Source: Cysteiniphilum marinum (lineage in GTDB: Bacteria; Pseudomonadota; Gammaproteobacteria; Francisellales; Francisellaceae). Taken from it: a stretch of DNA of 64,000 nucleotides. The notes under the pieces are model-generated. The model saw nothing but the letters and a program-made list of their open reading frames with translations, was not told the origin of the DNA and did no database searches. Location: positions 222,455-286,454 of the forward strand of contig NZ_JACYVZ010000002.1 in NCBI RefSeq assembly GCF_014857925.1, in the 5' to 3' direction. Below, one piece after another: positions 47,099 through 54,979 of this stretch (its first letter is position 1; each line of letters begins with the position of its first letter). The position numbers were made by a program, and so were the translations under genes.

Positions 47099-48474
47099 CC
47101 CGCCATCCAACTGTTGCTGTTTTGCCCTTGGTAGCTGCGCATATGATAGCGCTGCTGCATTTCTACAGATTGAGCAACGCCCATCCCCGAAACAACAAGA
47201 TAGCGCATGCAGTCCATTAAATGGTCATTACCTTTTTTAATGATCCCTTTTTCGTCTCTGTTGTACATTCTAAATTCTCTTAACGTTTGCGTTAATGTTG
47301 TAAAGATTTTAAGCTTGCCGTTTTGAAAACGTGTCAAAGTATCCATGACACCTTTTTCTTTTGAGTTGATCGCTTTACTTAAGTTATGCAAGCCCGATTG
47401 TCGATAAAGCGTTGCTATCGCCTCACCGTCTTTCTGTGATGACTGTTCGCCCGCAGGGTCATAAACCCCCGGTATTTTATCGGCACCCATCTGTATCAGC
47501 TCATACGTGTGTTGCTGCGGTGTACGCTCTGCAACGTAGTATTCTGCTGTTAAGTACATCACATCGTTGTCGCGGTCAATCGCAGCAAATAGTGCCGCTG
47601 TTGGGTTAGTCCACCCAAAGTCAAGCGCATAAACTTTTGCCCAATGTGCCGGAATAGCAAAAGGCTGCACTGTTACCGCATCTTCAAAGACTGGATAGAC
47701 TAAGCCGCTGCCCATGCTTGGGATTCCTTTTTCTCTGGCTTCTCGTTCGATGGGGTTTAATGATTTGAGGATTAACTCTTTTTCATGATCGAGCAAATGC
47801 GGATTGTCAGCCCATGAGGCCATGATGTAAAACTTATCATCGATTACCTGGCCTTCGGCTTTGCCTTCTGTAAACTGCAACACAAGCTCAGTAACGCCAA
47901 GCAATGGTGTCATCGTTAATACTAATATGCCTTGATTATCGATATCTGTAGACATCGTACGCATAAGTGACTCGACATAAATATCGCGTGGCGGTTCTTC
48001 ATCTAAGTGAACTAAATCAAGTTTGGCAGCTTGAAACTTCTTGCGCCCTTGTTCATATGACTTGAATGTTAGCTCTGATACGCCACCAGAAATATGCTTC
48101 ACTTTGTACGTGTGCTTTAGTCTATCAATGCCGATGATCAAATCTTCTGCGATAACGTCTAAATAGCCCTGCTCTAATACTTCAGCGGTCAAGGCATTGG
48201 TTACACTTGCCGCCCATGCTTTGATCGGACGATTAAAACGCTTGCCACCCCACCATTGCGGATAATAGCCTGTTAAATGCATGGCGCACTCAGCAATCCC
48301 ACCGAATGTTTTGCCCGTCCTGTTTCCTGCCAAAAAAAGCCGCTCTTTAGCATTCTTGCCCGCTACATGAAATAACAATTGTTTCTTGTGTGGCTTGTAA
48401 TCTAAAAAGTGTTTTTTTATGTGAAGATTTGCTGCTTTGATAATGCTGTCATCAGTTATTTTTAGCTGCTGCAT
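47095..48474 (-). CDS. Terminase large subunit
   Basis: 459 aa. Walker A is LAGNRTGKT (around residue 50), Walker B KLDLVHLDEEPP, and the nuclease domain has YALDFGWTNP with a catalytic Asp. The enzyme drives DNA into the prohead. The start overlaps the small-subunit end by 23 bp, and the stop overlaps the methyltransferase start. In P22 the portal gene would follow; here five genes and a gap intervene. Confidence 0.92.
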   Translation of the reverse strand: MQQLKITDDSIIKAANLHIKKHFLDYKPHKKQLLFHVAGKNAKERLFLAGNRTGKTFGGIAECAMHLTGYYPQWWGGKRFNRPIKAWAASVTNALTAEVLEQGYLDVIAEDLIIGIDRLKHTYKVKHISGGVSELTFKSYEQGRKKFQAAKLDLVHLDEEPPRDIYVESLMRTMSTDIDNQGILVLTMTPLLGVTELVLQFTEGKAEGQVIDDKFYIMASWADNPHLLDHEKELILKSLNPIEREAREKGIPSMGSGLVYPVFEDAVTVQPFAIPAHWAKVYALDFGWTNPTAALFAAIDRDNDVMYLTAEYYVAERTPQQHTYELIQMGADKIPGVYDPAGEQSSQKDGEAIATLYRQSGLHNLSKAINSKEKGVMDTLTRFQNGKLKIFTTLTQTLREFRMYNRDEKGIIKKGNDHLMDCMRYLVVSGMGVAQSVEMQQRYHMRSYQGQNSNSWMAG

Positions 48475-48829
48475 TCTTTGCGATTTCTCTTATTTGTAGT
48501 GCTTGCTCATTTGTTAACGTCAACGTGGTTTCGTTCTGTTCTTCATCCTCGAACTTATCACGCTGTTTTAGCATCTGTTTGCCTAGCCAAATCAAGAGTG
48601 TGGGGTTTTTTTCTGCGGCCGTCCATTGCATGCGTCTTAAGCTTACTCTGCCGCCATCTCTCTTTTTCTCATATACCTCGGAAAAACTCTCACCATAGGT
48701 TTTTTTACACCATCTTGTTAATGTTTTATCCGTAACATCAAGCACATTGCATATTTCTTCTTGTGTGCATTGTATACTGCACATACTCTCGAACTGTTTT
48801 TTATTAATTTCTTTCTTTGGTCTAGCCAT
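48452..48829 (-). CDS. Terminase small subunit
   Basis: 125 aa. An N-terminal helix-turn-helix (CTQEEICNVLDVTDKTLTRWCKK) and a coiled C-terminus with acidic stretch (DEEQNETT) are typical of DNA-recognition terminase subunits. The frame can extend to a TTG at 48835; the ATG at 48829 (MARPKK) is preferred, with GAGG 9 bp upstream. Any pac site is probably in or near this gene. It overlaps TerL by 23 bp. Confidence 0.85.
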   Translation of the reverse strand: MARPKKEINKKQFESMCSIQCTQEEICNVLDVTDKTLTRWCKKTYGESFSEVYEKKRDGGRVSLRRMQWTAAEKNPTLLIWLGKQMLKQRDKFEDEEQNETTLTLTNEQALQIREIAKNAAAKNN

Positions 48830-48835
48830 TTTCAA

Positions 48836-48931
48836 TTACCTCACAATAAAAACGCCTATGAATAAATACAGCGCAACCATGATAACGAATATCAAAAGCG
48901 GTGCGCCAAGGTCTTTTATTTTACTTTTCAT
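48836..48931 (-). CDS. Possible 31-aa single-helix membrane peptide
   Basis: Between ssb and the terminase small subunit. From ATG 48931 the product is a basic start (MKSKIKDLG) and one hydrophobic helix (LLIFVIMVALYLFIGVFIV). The frame is open much further upstream but overlaps ssb out of frame, so the short form is likelier. No clear ribosome site. Tiny phage membrane proteins are often holins or host-membrane modulators, but nothing shows that here. Confidence 0.35.
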   Translation of the reverse strand: MKSKIKDLGAPLLIFVIMVALYLFIGVFIVR

Positions 48932-48935
48932 GAAG

Positions 48936-49445
48936 TTAAAAAGGCGGTAAATCATCATCGTCAAAATCCTCGTAACTTGGTGGCGGTTGTGTTGGTACTG
49001 TTTTGCCTTTGGCTTTAGCGTACTCATTAACTTTGCCAGTGTTGGTTGAACTGAGATAATCTTGTGCAGTTGTATTGTCCGCACTTGGGCGCTGTGGCTC
49101 TGTTTGTGCGCTAGACAATAATTGAAACTCTGTTGCAATGACTTTTGTTGTGTAGCGGTCTTGTCCGTTTTTATCTTGCCATTTTTGGGTGTTTATACGA
49201 CCTTCGACATAAAGCTTTGAGCCTTTTTGTACATACTGCCCGATGGTTTCTGCTTGCTTCCCAAAAAAGGTTATATTGTGCCATTCTGTGACATCGATAT
49301 GTTGCCCAGTTTGCTTGTCTTTGTAGCCGTCATTCGTTGCTATGCTTAAATTAACAACAGCGACCCCAGAGGGCATGTAACGCACCTCAGGATCGCCCCC
49401 CGCAAAACCAAGTATAATTACTTTATTTACCGTGCCTTTCGCCAT
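48936..49445 (-). CDS. ssb: Single-stranded DNA-binding protein (phage copy)
   Basis: 169 aa. The OB fold is clear (VNKVIILGFAGGDPEVRYMPSG, TEWHNITFFGKQAETIGQYVQKGSKLYVEGRI). The Q/P/T-rich linker ends with the acidic tip DDDLPPF that recruits repair and replication proteins. It supports phage replication and RecT recombination. Adjacent genes on the same strand are the DUF551-like gene and terS. Confidence 0.95.
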   Translation of the reverse strand: MAKGTVNKVIILGFAGGDPEVRYMPSGVAVVNLSIATNDGYKDKQTGQHIDVTEWHNITFFGKQAETIGQYVQKGSKLYVEGRINTQKWQDKNGQDRYTTKVIATEFQLLSSAQTEPQRPSADNTTAQDYLSSTNTGKVNEYAKAKGKTVPTQPPPSYEDFDDDDLPPF

Positions 49446-49448
49446 ATT

Positions 49449-49814
49449 TTAATTACTCTCAATCAATTGTTTTAATTCATCAATGGGCATCCATTGGTCA
49501 ATCAACGTTGTTTCTATTTCAATCATATGCTTGTATATGTTTGGCGTTTGATACGTTGCAAAAAATAACTTATCGCCCACGGCACACAATACGCGCTGCC
49601 CATCTTCTGGGCGTTGCTTCTTGCCATTTATCCAAGGCGATTTTTTCGGCTGTTTTTTCTGCTTGCGTTCTTTAGATTGGTTTTCGATCATGTAGTATTT
49701 TTGGATAACACTGTTTGGGACTGCTAACCATTGTATACTGTCAAAGCAGTTCTGCAAAATTAACGCTCTAATCTTGCGCGCAGCCTGCCAATCGTTTGAA
49801 TAATCTATGTTCAC
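49449..49814 (-). CDS. DUF551-like phage protein, 121 aa
   Basis: The C-terminal part SPWINGKKQRPEDGQRVLCAV...DQWMPIDEL follows the DUF551 pattern of small phage proteins (PEDGxxVL then xWMP). The basic N-terminal half is not recognised. The start overlaps the VRR-NUC stop by 4 bp (ATGA). Function unknown. Confidence 0.65.
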   Translation of the reverse strand: MNIDYSNDWQAARKIRALILQNCFDSIQWLAVPNSVIQKYYMIENQSKERKQKKQPKKSPWINGKKQRPEDGQRVLCAVGDKLFFATYQTPNIYKHMIEIETTLIDQWMPIDELKQLIESN

Positions 49815-50224
49815 CCAATCATATACTTGTCGATTTCTTTTATCGCCTCATCTGCACCATGACATACAACGGCTTTATAGCCTTGCATGTTGAGGTAGTT
49901 TATCCAACCCAACTGGCTTTCAGATACTTTGCCGCCACTTTTAGCTTTCATTTCAATGTAAAGCCCTGCATGTCTATTCACTACTGGGATGACCAAATCA
50001 GGCACACCTTTCGCCATACCTAGACGTTTAAGCTTGTTAACAACACCGAAAACAATACTCGCTAATGCACTGTTTTGACGCGCTAAAAATGATAGCTTTT
50101 GCTCATTGGGTACGTGATAATGGGCTATGCGTTTTGCAACCAAATAATCAACTACTGTCATTTGCTCTTGCTCTTCATTTGCGACTGGTTTTCTATTTGC
50201 TTTCTTTGTTCTTTTTATAAACAT
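49811..50224 (-). CDS. VRR-NUC-domain nuclease
   Basis: 137 aa. The VRR-NUC core is visible: HYHVPNEQ early, GMAKGVPDLVIP with the catalytic Asp, LYIEMKAKSGGKVSESQLGWINYLNMQGYKAVVCHG with the E-x-K catalytic pair and Gln. This family, related to Holliday-junction and FAN1-type nucleases, is frequent in phage replication regions and likely resolves DNA junctions. Lies 3' of the HTH gene. Confidence 0.82.
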   Translation of the reverse strand: MFIKRTKKANRKPVANEEQEQMTVVDYLVAKRIAHYHVPNEQKLSFLARQNSALASIVFGVVNKLKRLGMAKGVPDLVIPVVNRHAGLYIEMKAKSGGKVSESQLGWINYLNMQGYKAVVCHGADEAIKEIDKYMIG

Positions 50225-50303
50225 CTATTTAAAGCCTATTTTTAAGCCCGTGACGCGATTTTATTTCAACATCGTGTGTTTGTCTAATTGCATGACTGAT
50301 CGT

Positions 50304-50636
50304 TTAATTTTGACCGCTTAGCGCTTTATTAATCTTGCCTTTTGATCTAATCAATTGCACCCTTTCCTTTTGGTAGCGTTTAAGCTCGGAAATTTTGATA
50401 TTATAACTTTTGCCCCTTTTGCCCTTGTTGACCGGATTCAATAAACCAGACTTGATCGCATTGCGCAGTACGTTATCCGTTAAACCAGAAAGCCTTGCCG
50501 CTTCGTTGATATCAACTATCACGTCTTCATGCAATGTTACCAGTGTCTCAACAGCACCACGCAAGCTTGCAATCTCTTGCGTTAGCGCGTCAATGTCGTT
50601 TACTGTTATCAAGTCTAGTGTTTTTCTTTCCATCAT
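50304..50636 (-). CDS. Helix-turn-helix DNA-binding protein, excisionase/MerR-like
   Basis: 110 aa. Residues about 40-95 resemble the winged-helix excisionase type: VDINEAARLSGLTDNVLRNAIKSGLLNPVNKGKRGKSYNIKISEL (outline only). An N-terminal coiled helix precedes it. Its place among replication genes leaves open a role in replication, transcription or excision. Located 32 bp after the initiator gene. Confidence 0.65.
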   Translation of the reverse strand: MMERKTLDLITVNDIDALTQEIASLRGAVETLVTLHEDVIVDINEAARLSGLTDNVLRNAIKSGLLNPVNKGKRGKSYNIKISELKRYQKERVQLIRSKGKINKALSGQN

Positions 50637-50668
50637 AATTTTACCTCTTTTTTAAACACCGCAAAAAT

Positions 50669-52327
50669 TCATTTCAGTTTTTCTTTACCCTGAGCAGTTA
50701 AGTGATAACCGCCTGTTTTTTTTGAGCCGATAAAATCTATCAGCCCTAAATCTTTTAGTTTTTTCATATGCCGTTTAACCGTATTAATTGATTTGGTTAA
50801 GGTTTCTGAATAATAGTTTTTGGTTTGCCCTTGATGCTTCTGAATCAATGCAAGCATTTCATTTAACGCTTGCTCATTCCTGCTTGATTTCTTCGGCTTT
50901 TCTTTCTGCTCTCTAAACTGAGCAGGGATTTCAAGTCTTAACGTTGGGTCATAGTCCAAACCTTTGCGCGCGTTGTAGTCATGCAGCCAACCAATCAGCA
51001 CTCTGGGACATATAATTTGATCTCCTGCTAATGTCGCAAACGTCTCATGCAATAACTCTGTTTGGTAGGCTGCTACTAAGGTTTCAACTCTCCATGAGAT
51101 ATGCTTATCAAAAACAAATGCCCCATTGATCTCTTTGCTATCTTCAAGCATTTCATTCCAACAGATTTCCCATGTGCTGAAGTGATCGACTTTTTTGGCT
51201 GTCTTTGCTTTTTCGCTTATCAGATACGCTTGATACTCTGGTGAGTTCTTTAACGTCCTGTGCAAGTATGCCCCCACGTTCTTAACTCGACCTGCTTTAT
51301 GCTCAAACTCAACAAAATCAATTTTGCTTGCGATAAACGGATCACTTAGCGCTTGCCTGAATTTCAAAATCTGTGGCACGTGAAAACCAATCTTTCTTAA
51401 CCTAATACCTAATTCATCAAAAACAGAAAGATCAGAAAAATCAGAATCAGAATCGTTAGGCTTAAGTTTTACCGTCTCGCTAAATTCTTCTCGAACGGCT
51501 GTGGCTGATTCATGATTTATTTTTTTCTTTATGTATTTAGGTATATAGGTGTCAACCGTGAGACTATTTATTTTTAAAAAGTGACCCATTAAATTTGGAT
51601 TTATAGCTGCACATGAATAGCTAGAAACACCATATAATAAGGGTTTAGCCTGCCCAAACGCATACGATCTATGCATAAAAGTCTCAAAATCGTAAAAGGT
51701 GTCAATCCTGAGACTATTTATTTTTAAAAAGTGACCCATTAAATAGGATATTTTAGGCTGTAAATCTTGGGTTAATTTATACCATTGACCTATTGGAAGC
51801 CTTGATTTTAAAAGGTTTCCAAGGTTTTGGCATTGTTTAATGTCCCAAATTGCATTTAATGGGTCACTTTCATTTAATGGGTCACTTTCATTTAATGGGT
51901 CACTTTCATTTAATGGGTCACTTTCATTTAATGGGTCACTTTCATTTAATGGGTCACTTTCATTTAATGGGTCACTTTCATTTATTAACTCGATTGGTTC
52001 AGATTTTATGCAATCTTCAGGGATGCCGTATTTGTTAACGCGATATATCTTGTATGTAGTCCAATTTGCACGCCCACGCTTAGATTCTTTATCAAGCCAT
52101 CCAAGATCACGCAATCGATTTGTTGCACGTGATATATTTCGAGGCAATACTTTTGTGGTTTTAGATATTTCTTGTCTACTTACCTTGACTGTGACAGGTC
52201 CCGACTTCTCTGAATAGCGCCCATTGCTTAGCAAAAACGTATATACACGAATTTCCACACGTGTGACTCTACTATCATAGGTAAATTCTGTGGGCGTATT
52301 TGCAAATTGATAGGACGCTTTAGACAT
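50669..52327 (-). CDS. Replication initiator (lambda O-like) with internal iterons
   Basis: 552 aa. An N-terminal winged helix (TRVEIRVYTFLL, VSRQEISKTTKVLPRNISRATNRLRDLGWL) is followed by seven exact NESDPL hexapeptides (about residues 116-158), encoded by 18-bp iterons. A duplicated LMGHFLKINSL segment lies further on. The C-terminus is another winged helix (YYSETLTKSINTVKRHMKKLKDLGLIDF). By analogy to lambda O the protein would bind iterons in its own gene and start replication. No helicase loader gene is recognised next to it. Confidence 0.78.
   Translation of the reverse strand: MSKASYQFANTPTEFTYDSRVTRVEIRVYTFLLSNGRYSEKSGPVTVKVSRQEISKTTKVLPRNISRATNRLRDLGWLDKESKRGRANWTTYKIYRVNKYGIPEDCIKSEPIELINESDPLNESDPLNESDPLNESDPLNESDPLNESDPLNESDPLNAIWDIKQCQNLGNLLKSRLPIGQWYKLTQDLQPKISYLMGHFLKINSLRIDTFYDFETFMHRSYAFGQAKPLLYGVSSYSCAAINPNLMGHFLKINSLTVDTYIPKYIKKKINHESATAVREEFSETVKLKPNDSDSDFSDLSVFDELGIRLRKIGFHVPQILKFRQALSDPFIASKIDFVEFEHKAGRVKNVGAYLHRTLKNSPEYQAYLISEKAKTAKKVDHFSTWEICWNEMLEDSKEINGAFVFDKHISWRVETLVAAYQTELLHETFATLAGDQIICPRVLIGWLHDYNARKGLDYDPTLRLEIPAQFREQKEKPKKSSRNEQALNEMLALIQKHQGQTKNYYSETLTKSINTVKRHMKKLKDLGLIDFIGSKKTGGYHLTAQGKEKLK
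51549..51744. repeat. 46-bp duplication carrying inverted copies of the iteron
   Basis: Copies at 51549-51594 and 51699-51744 differ at two positions and are exactly 150 bp apart. Each ends in GTGACCCATTAAAT (51581-51594 and 51731-51744), the complement of the iteron core, next to an AT-rich TTTATTTTTAAAAA tract. They add two inverted sites to the array. Confidence 0.85.
51853..51978. repeat. Seven 18-bp iterons, candidate replication origin
   Basis: Seven perfect tandem copies of an 18-bp unit (core ATTTAATGGGTCAC) start at 51853, 51871, 51889, 51907, 51925, 51943 and 51961; an eighth copy decays after 51979. They lie in frame in the initiator gene and code for NESDPL. Iterons in an initiator gene are the lambda ori plan. 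Confidence 0.85.
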
Positions 52328-52423
52328 TCGTTAAGCACCCTTGTGATTCGGACGGTATAACATATTGAGGGGGATCCTTTTTGTTGAAAAAAGTAAAAAA
52401 ATCCAAATCATTACGCATCCACA

Positions 52424-52449
52424 CCCGACAACCGTCCGTTATTATCGGG
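52424..52449 (-). terminator. Hairpin between cro and the initiator gene, possible tR1-like terminator
   Basis: In the leftward transcript CCCGATAA (52449-52442) pairs with TTGTCGGG (52431-52424), one U-G pair, 10-nt loop. A TTTTTTTACTTTTTT tract follows 22 nt later. A further CGGACGGT/ACCGTCCG repeat spans 52349-52438. The 180-bp gap could act as an attenuator or antitermination region. Confidence 0.4.
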
Positions 52450-52507
52450 ATAGGTTAGCACAATGACTTTATAAAATTGTAATGTTTTTACTTTCCCGTT
52501 AAATATA

Positions 52508-52879
52508 TTAGTCTTTCGGTAACTCGTGACTTATTTTTCTTAAAAAGGTGTATAATTCTGGCGTTGATATCTGTTTATGTGTTTTTGTATTTAGCCCTGT
52601 TTTCTCTAGCAACATCTTGCCGCGAACGCCCAACTTGTAGAGCTTCAAAATTTTGTCTTTATGCTGCATGAGCTTCTTATGAGCTTCTGCAAAACTTCTT
52701 CTTTGCTGCGGTCCGTTGTAGTCTGCTTTGAGTTCACCGTTGGTTATTCGCTCAATCTCAAACTGCTTGATCAGCGGTGGAAACTCGCCCCATGTAGTGA
52801 TTGATGAAGTTGCTATCTGCAAAGCTTTTGCTGTGGCTATTTGTGATCCGTAGTATTCTATTACTTCTTTAGTTTTCAT
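52508..52879 (-). CDS. Cro-like regulator
   Basis: 123 aa. The N-terminus MKTKEVIEYYGSQIATAKALQIATSSITTWGE (in outline) is the Cro/DicC-type helix-turn-helix of lambdoid phages, followed by PPLIKQFEIERITNGEL. A C-terminal extension of about 60 residues is unusual for Cro and not recognised. It is first in the leftward operon from promoter 52966-52938, with AGAGG 7-8 bp upstream of the ATG, and divergent from cI. Confidence 0.82.
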   Translation of the reverse strand: MKTKEVIEYYGSQIATAKALQIATSSITTWGEFPPLIKQFEIERITNGELKADYNGPQQRRSFAEAHKKLMQHKDKILKLYKLGVRGKMLLEKTGLNTKTHKQISTPELYTFLRKISHELPKD

Positions 52880-52903
52880 CTGTATTTCCTCTTTGTTTTG
52901 ACC

Positions 52904-53004
52904 TTAAGTTAATAATTTCAAACTCCATTTTCAAATAAATCTAACTTGCTTCAATATACGTGTCAATTTTTTTTATATAAAAAATAATGCTATAATTAAG
53001 TTAA
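52904..53004. promoter_or_regulatory. cro/cI control region with leftward promoter and operator-like sites
   Basis: On the minus strand TTGACA (52966-52961), 17 bp, TAGATT (52943-52938) drives cro. On the plus strand TATAAT at 52991-52996 is a cI -10 box with a weak -35. AAGTTA half-sites lie at 52906-52911, 52998-53003 (plus) and 52942-52947 (minus), two within TTAAGTTAA. They are candidate operators for Cro and CI. Confidence 0.65.
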
Positions 53005-53028
53005 AATATTGATGGGATGGATAAAAAC

Positions 53029-53679
53029 ATGAGCGATCACATAGACTTATTTATGGAAAGGATGACGGAGCTAGGACTGCGGCAAGTCGATATTGCTGAT
53101 CATTTAGAGATTCCCCCAGGCACTGTCTCCGTCTGGTTTAATAAAAGGTCATACCCAAGTGGCGCTATACTTATAAGACTGCTTGATTATCTTAAGCTAG
53201 CTATTATTGATGGGAGCATTGTTAAACTCAACGAACACGGCTTAAAAGTGAATAACTATGTTCAAGTAAAACTATTAACTTTTGAGCAAGCGGCCAACAT
53301 CACAAAAAATACTTTTTCTCACTGCGATGAATTTATACAAGTTGAAAAGCAACATGTTAAAAGTAATTCAAGCTTTGCGATTAAAATGCTAGGCGATACA
53401 ATGAAATGCGTAGGGCACAAGCTAAGTATTGCGCACAACGATATTTTAATATGTGATTATAGCAAGGAGCGCTCCCCCAAAATTGGCGACCTAGTAATCA
53501 CAAGAATAAATAATGCGGCATGCGTTAGGATTTATGCCGGAGATCATCAAAACCCACTGTTTACCGTTTTAAATCTCTCTTACACCCAGTACAGCGGCAT
53601 GACAACCTCGGCAAATGCAGCGACGGTCATTGCTACGGTTCACAGTGTACAACCCGCCATAAAAAAATTAATAGATTAA
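53029..53679 (+). CDS. CI-like phage repressor, probably non-cleavable
   Basis: 216 aa. The N-terminal helix-turn-helix (LRQVDIADHLEIPPGTVSVWFN) binds operators; the C-terminal half is the S24/LexA dimerisation fold. The expected GDSM reads GDTM (Thr124) and the Lys of the second motif reads Arg (CVRIY, Arg167). Both catalytic residues of autocleavage thus appear changed. The start at 53029 is preferred over 53017 because GGATGG lies about 9 bp upstream. Confidence 0.85.
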   Translation: MSDHIDLFMERMTELGLRQVDIADHLEIPPGTVSVWFNKRSYPSGAILIRLLDYLKLAIIDGSIVKLNEHGLKVNNYVQVKLLTFEQAANITKNTFSHCDEFIQVEKQHVKSNSSFAIKMLGDTMKCVGHKLSIAHNDILICDYSKERSPKIGDLVITRINNAACVRIYAGDHQNPLFTVLNLSYTQYSGMTTSANAATVIATVHSVQPAIKKLID

Positions 53680-53832
53680 TTGCATCTTAATGTATCAAAA
53701 AATAATAACTAAATATTAAATAATATTTTATGGAATCATAGTTTTATTTCGGCTAGGTTCTGTCTGTAATGCAGTGTACAATCAAATGGTTTCATATGTA
53801 ACGCAAGATGGAATCAGCAAGGATTTAGCCAT

Positions 53833-54093
53833 ATGCCAACAGCAATAATGATCATTATAATACTTTACTACTGCTCAGGCTGTTTTTTTAGTTACTTATT
53901 ATTCGTATATGGCAAAAAAATGCGGGCAGATCAACTAACACATGTTTTAAGGAAGCACCTTGGCTTATATCGCTATTTTAGCTTGCGGAATATTAAACGC
54001 ATTCTTCTGGTTGTTTTTACTCTGTTGAGTTGGATCGGATATATTATCTTATTTATCATTTATGAATATTTGAGGAGTAAAGATGCTATATAA
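53833..54093 (+). CDS. Two-helix membrane protein, 86 aa
   Basis: Two strong hydrophobic segments (about residues 3-26 and 57-78) with a basic loop (RKHLGLYRYFSLRNIKR) between. The stop overlaps the next gene by 11 bp. Located rightward after cI, separated by 153 bp of AT-rich DNA without genes. Genes here in lambdoid phages often serve lysogens, for example in superinfection exclusion; no family recognised. Confidence 0.55.
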   Translation: MPTAIMIIIILYYCSGCFFSYLLFVYGKKMRADQLTHVLRKHLGLYRYFSLRNIKRILLVVFTLLSWIGYIILFIIYEYLRSKDAI

Positions 54094-54565
54094 CCTTCAC
54101 ACACTCTACAAAGCAATAGGTTGCGCTATTATTTTTGATAAAGAACGCGAGAAATTTTGGGCTAAAGGTAGGCAAGGCTATACGCATTTATTAAGTGATA
54201 CGCTTGGCTTTTATTCTGTTGCTGTAGCTGAGGAAATAGCTAGCGATTCACGCAAAGGCGCAGCAGAACAGCATCAAATAGTATTATACCCTTACGTAGT
54301 TTCTTTTATGCTCGATATGCCAACAAACCCAGAACTATCAGGCAAAGGCGTTTTGATTTTTGCACAAAGTGCTTTGAAAGCACGGTCATCAATGCTTACA
54401 AGATATGGCACTGAGTGGGCGTTTGCATATGAGCTAGATGACTTTATGAGTGATTATAAAGAATATTGGATGCTAGCAAAGTCTAATTTTGAAATAGTCG
54501 ATGCATGGGCGGTTGTGTCTAATTTTGAAATAGTCGATGCTTGGGCGGTTGTTGATTTGAAATAA
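54083..54565 (+). CDS. Hypothetical protein with duplicated C-terminal segment, 160 aa
   Basis: No signal or membrane segment. The C-terminus contains the same 12 residues twice (SNFEIVDAWAVV), from a 36-bp DNA duplication at 54482-54553. The unduplicated protein would be 148 aa. It overlaps the preceding membrane protein gene and is followed 23 bp later by another membrane protein gene, so the three likely form one unit expressed in the lysogen. Confidence 0.6.
   Translation: MLYNLHTLYKAIGCAIIFDKEREKFWAKGRQGYTHLLSDTLGFYSVAVAEEIASDSRKGAAEQHQIVLYPYVVSFMLDMPTNPELSGKGVLIFAQSALKARSSMLTRYGTEWAFAYELDDFMSDYKEYWMLAKSNFEIVDAWAVVSNFEIVDAWAVVDLK
54482..54553 (+). repeat. 36-bp tandem duplication inside a gene
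   Basis: Copies 54482-54517 and 54518-54553 differ at two positions and keep the frame. This points to a recent duplication, possibly by slippage, and the copy number could vary between isolates. Confidence 0.85.
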
Positions 54566-54588
54566 AACATTACAGTGAGGGGCTTGCT

Positions 54589-54933
54589 ATGAATAAAAAA
54601 AATAAAGATAACGAACCACCGATGTTCGAAGAATTTAGAGAAATACTTCTCTTTATATCTGTTTTATCAGTCATTGTTTTTATTATTGCTTTCATAGTTA
54701 AAATAATAATTTTGCTTTTTACTTTTGTTATAGATGGAAATTTTGGTGATAGTTTTTTATCTTGGCAGCTCGTATTTTCACCATTATTGATTACGGTAAT
54801 ATGTTTTATACTCAGCTTAGCTTCCTCTCTTTTTGACTTTTTAACTAAAAAGTTATCTTCAACCTTACAGATTCTCTCGTTTTTTGTATTAATGTATATA
54901 ATGATGTTCGTATCAAAATGGTGGAATGGCTAA
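54589..54933 (+). CDS. Membrane protein of unknown function, 114 aa
   Basis: GAGG ahead of the ATG. Three hydrophobic segments: about residues 17-42, 60-80 and 92-108. Hydrophilic N-terminus (MNKKNKDNEPPMFEEFRE). Last gene of the rightward post-cI group; converges with the DUF29 operon. No family recognised. Confidence 0.55.
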   Translation: MNKKNKDNEPPMFEEFREILLFISVLSVIVFIIAFIVKIIILLFTFVIDGNFGDSFLSWQLVFSPLLITVICFILSLASSLFDFLTKKLSSTLQILSFFVLMYIMMFVSKWWNG

Positions 54934-54979
54934 CTTATTAGTAAACAACTTAAAGCAAAATACTCATTGACCACTTGAA

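Noticed and set aside
48836..49138. 100-aa frame overlapping ssb
   Set aside because: Most of it is an out-of-frame shadow of ssb; only the last 31 codons may be a peptide gene.
51853..51978. CRISPR array
   Set aside because: Units are contiguous 18-bp repeats without spacers, and no cas genes are present.
51840..52217. 125-aa and 62-aa plus-strand frames full of repeats
   Set aside because: They are the complement of the iteron array in the initiator gene; the minus frame has the domains.
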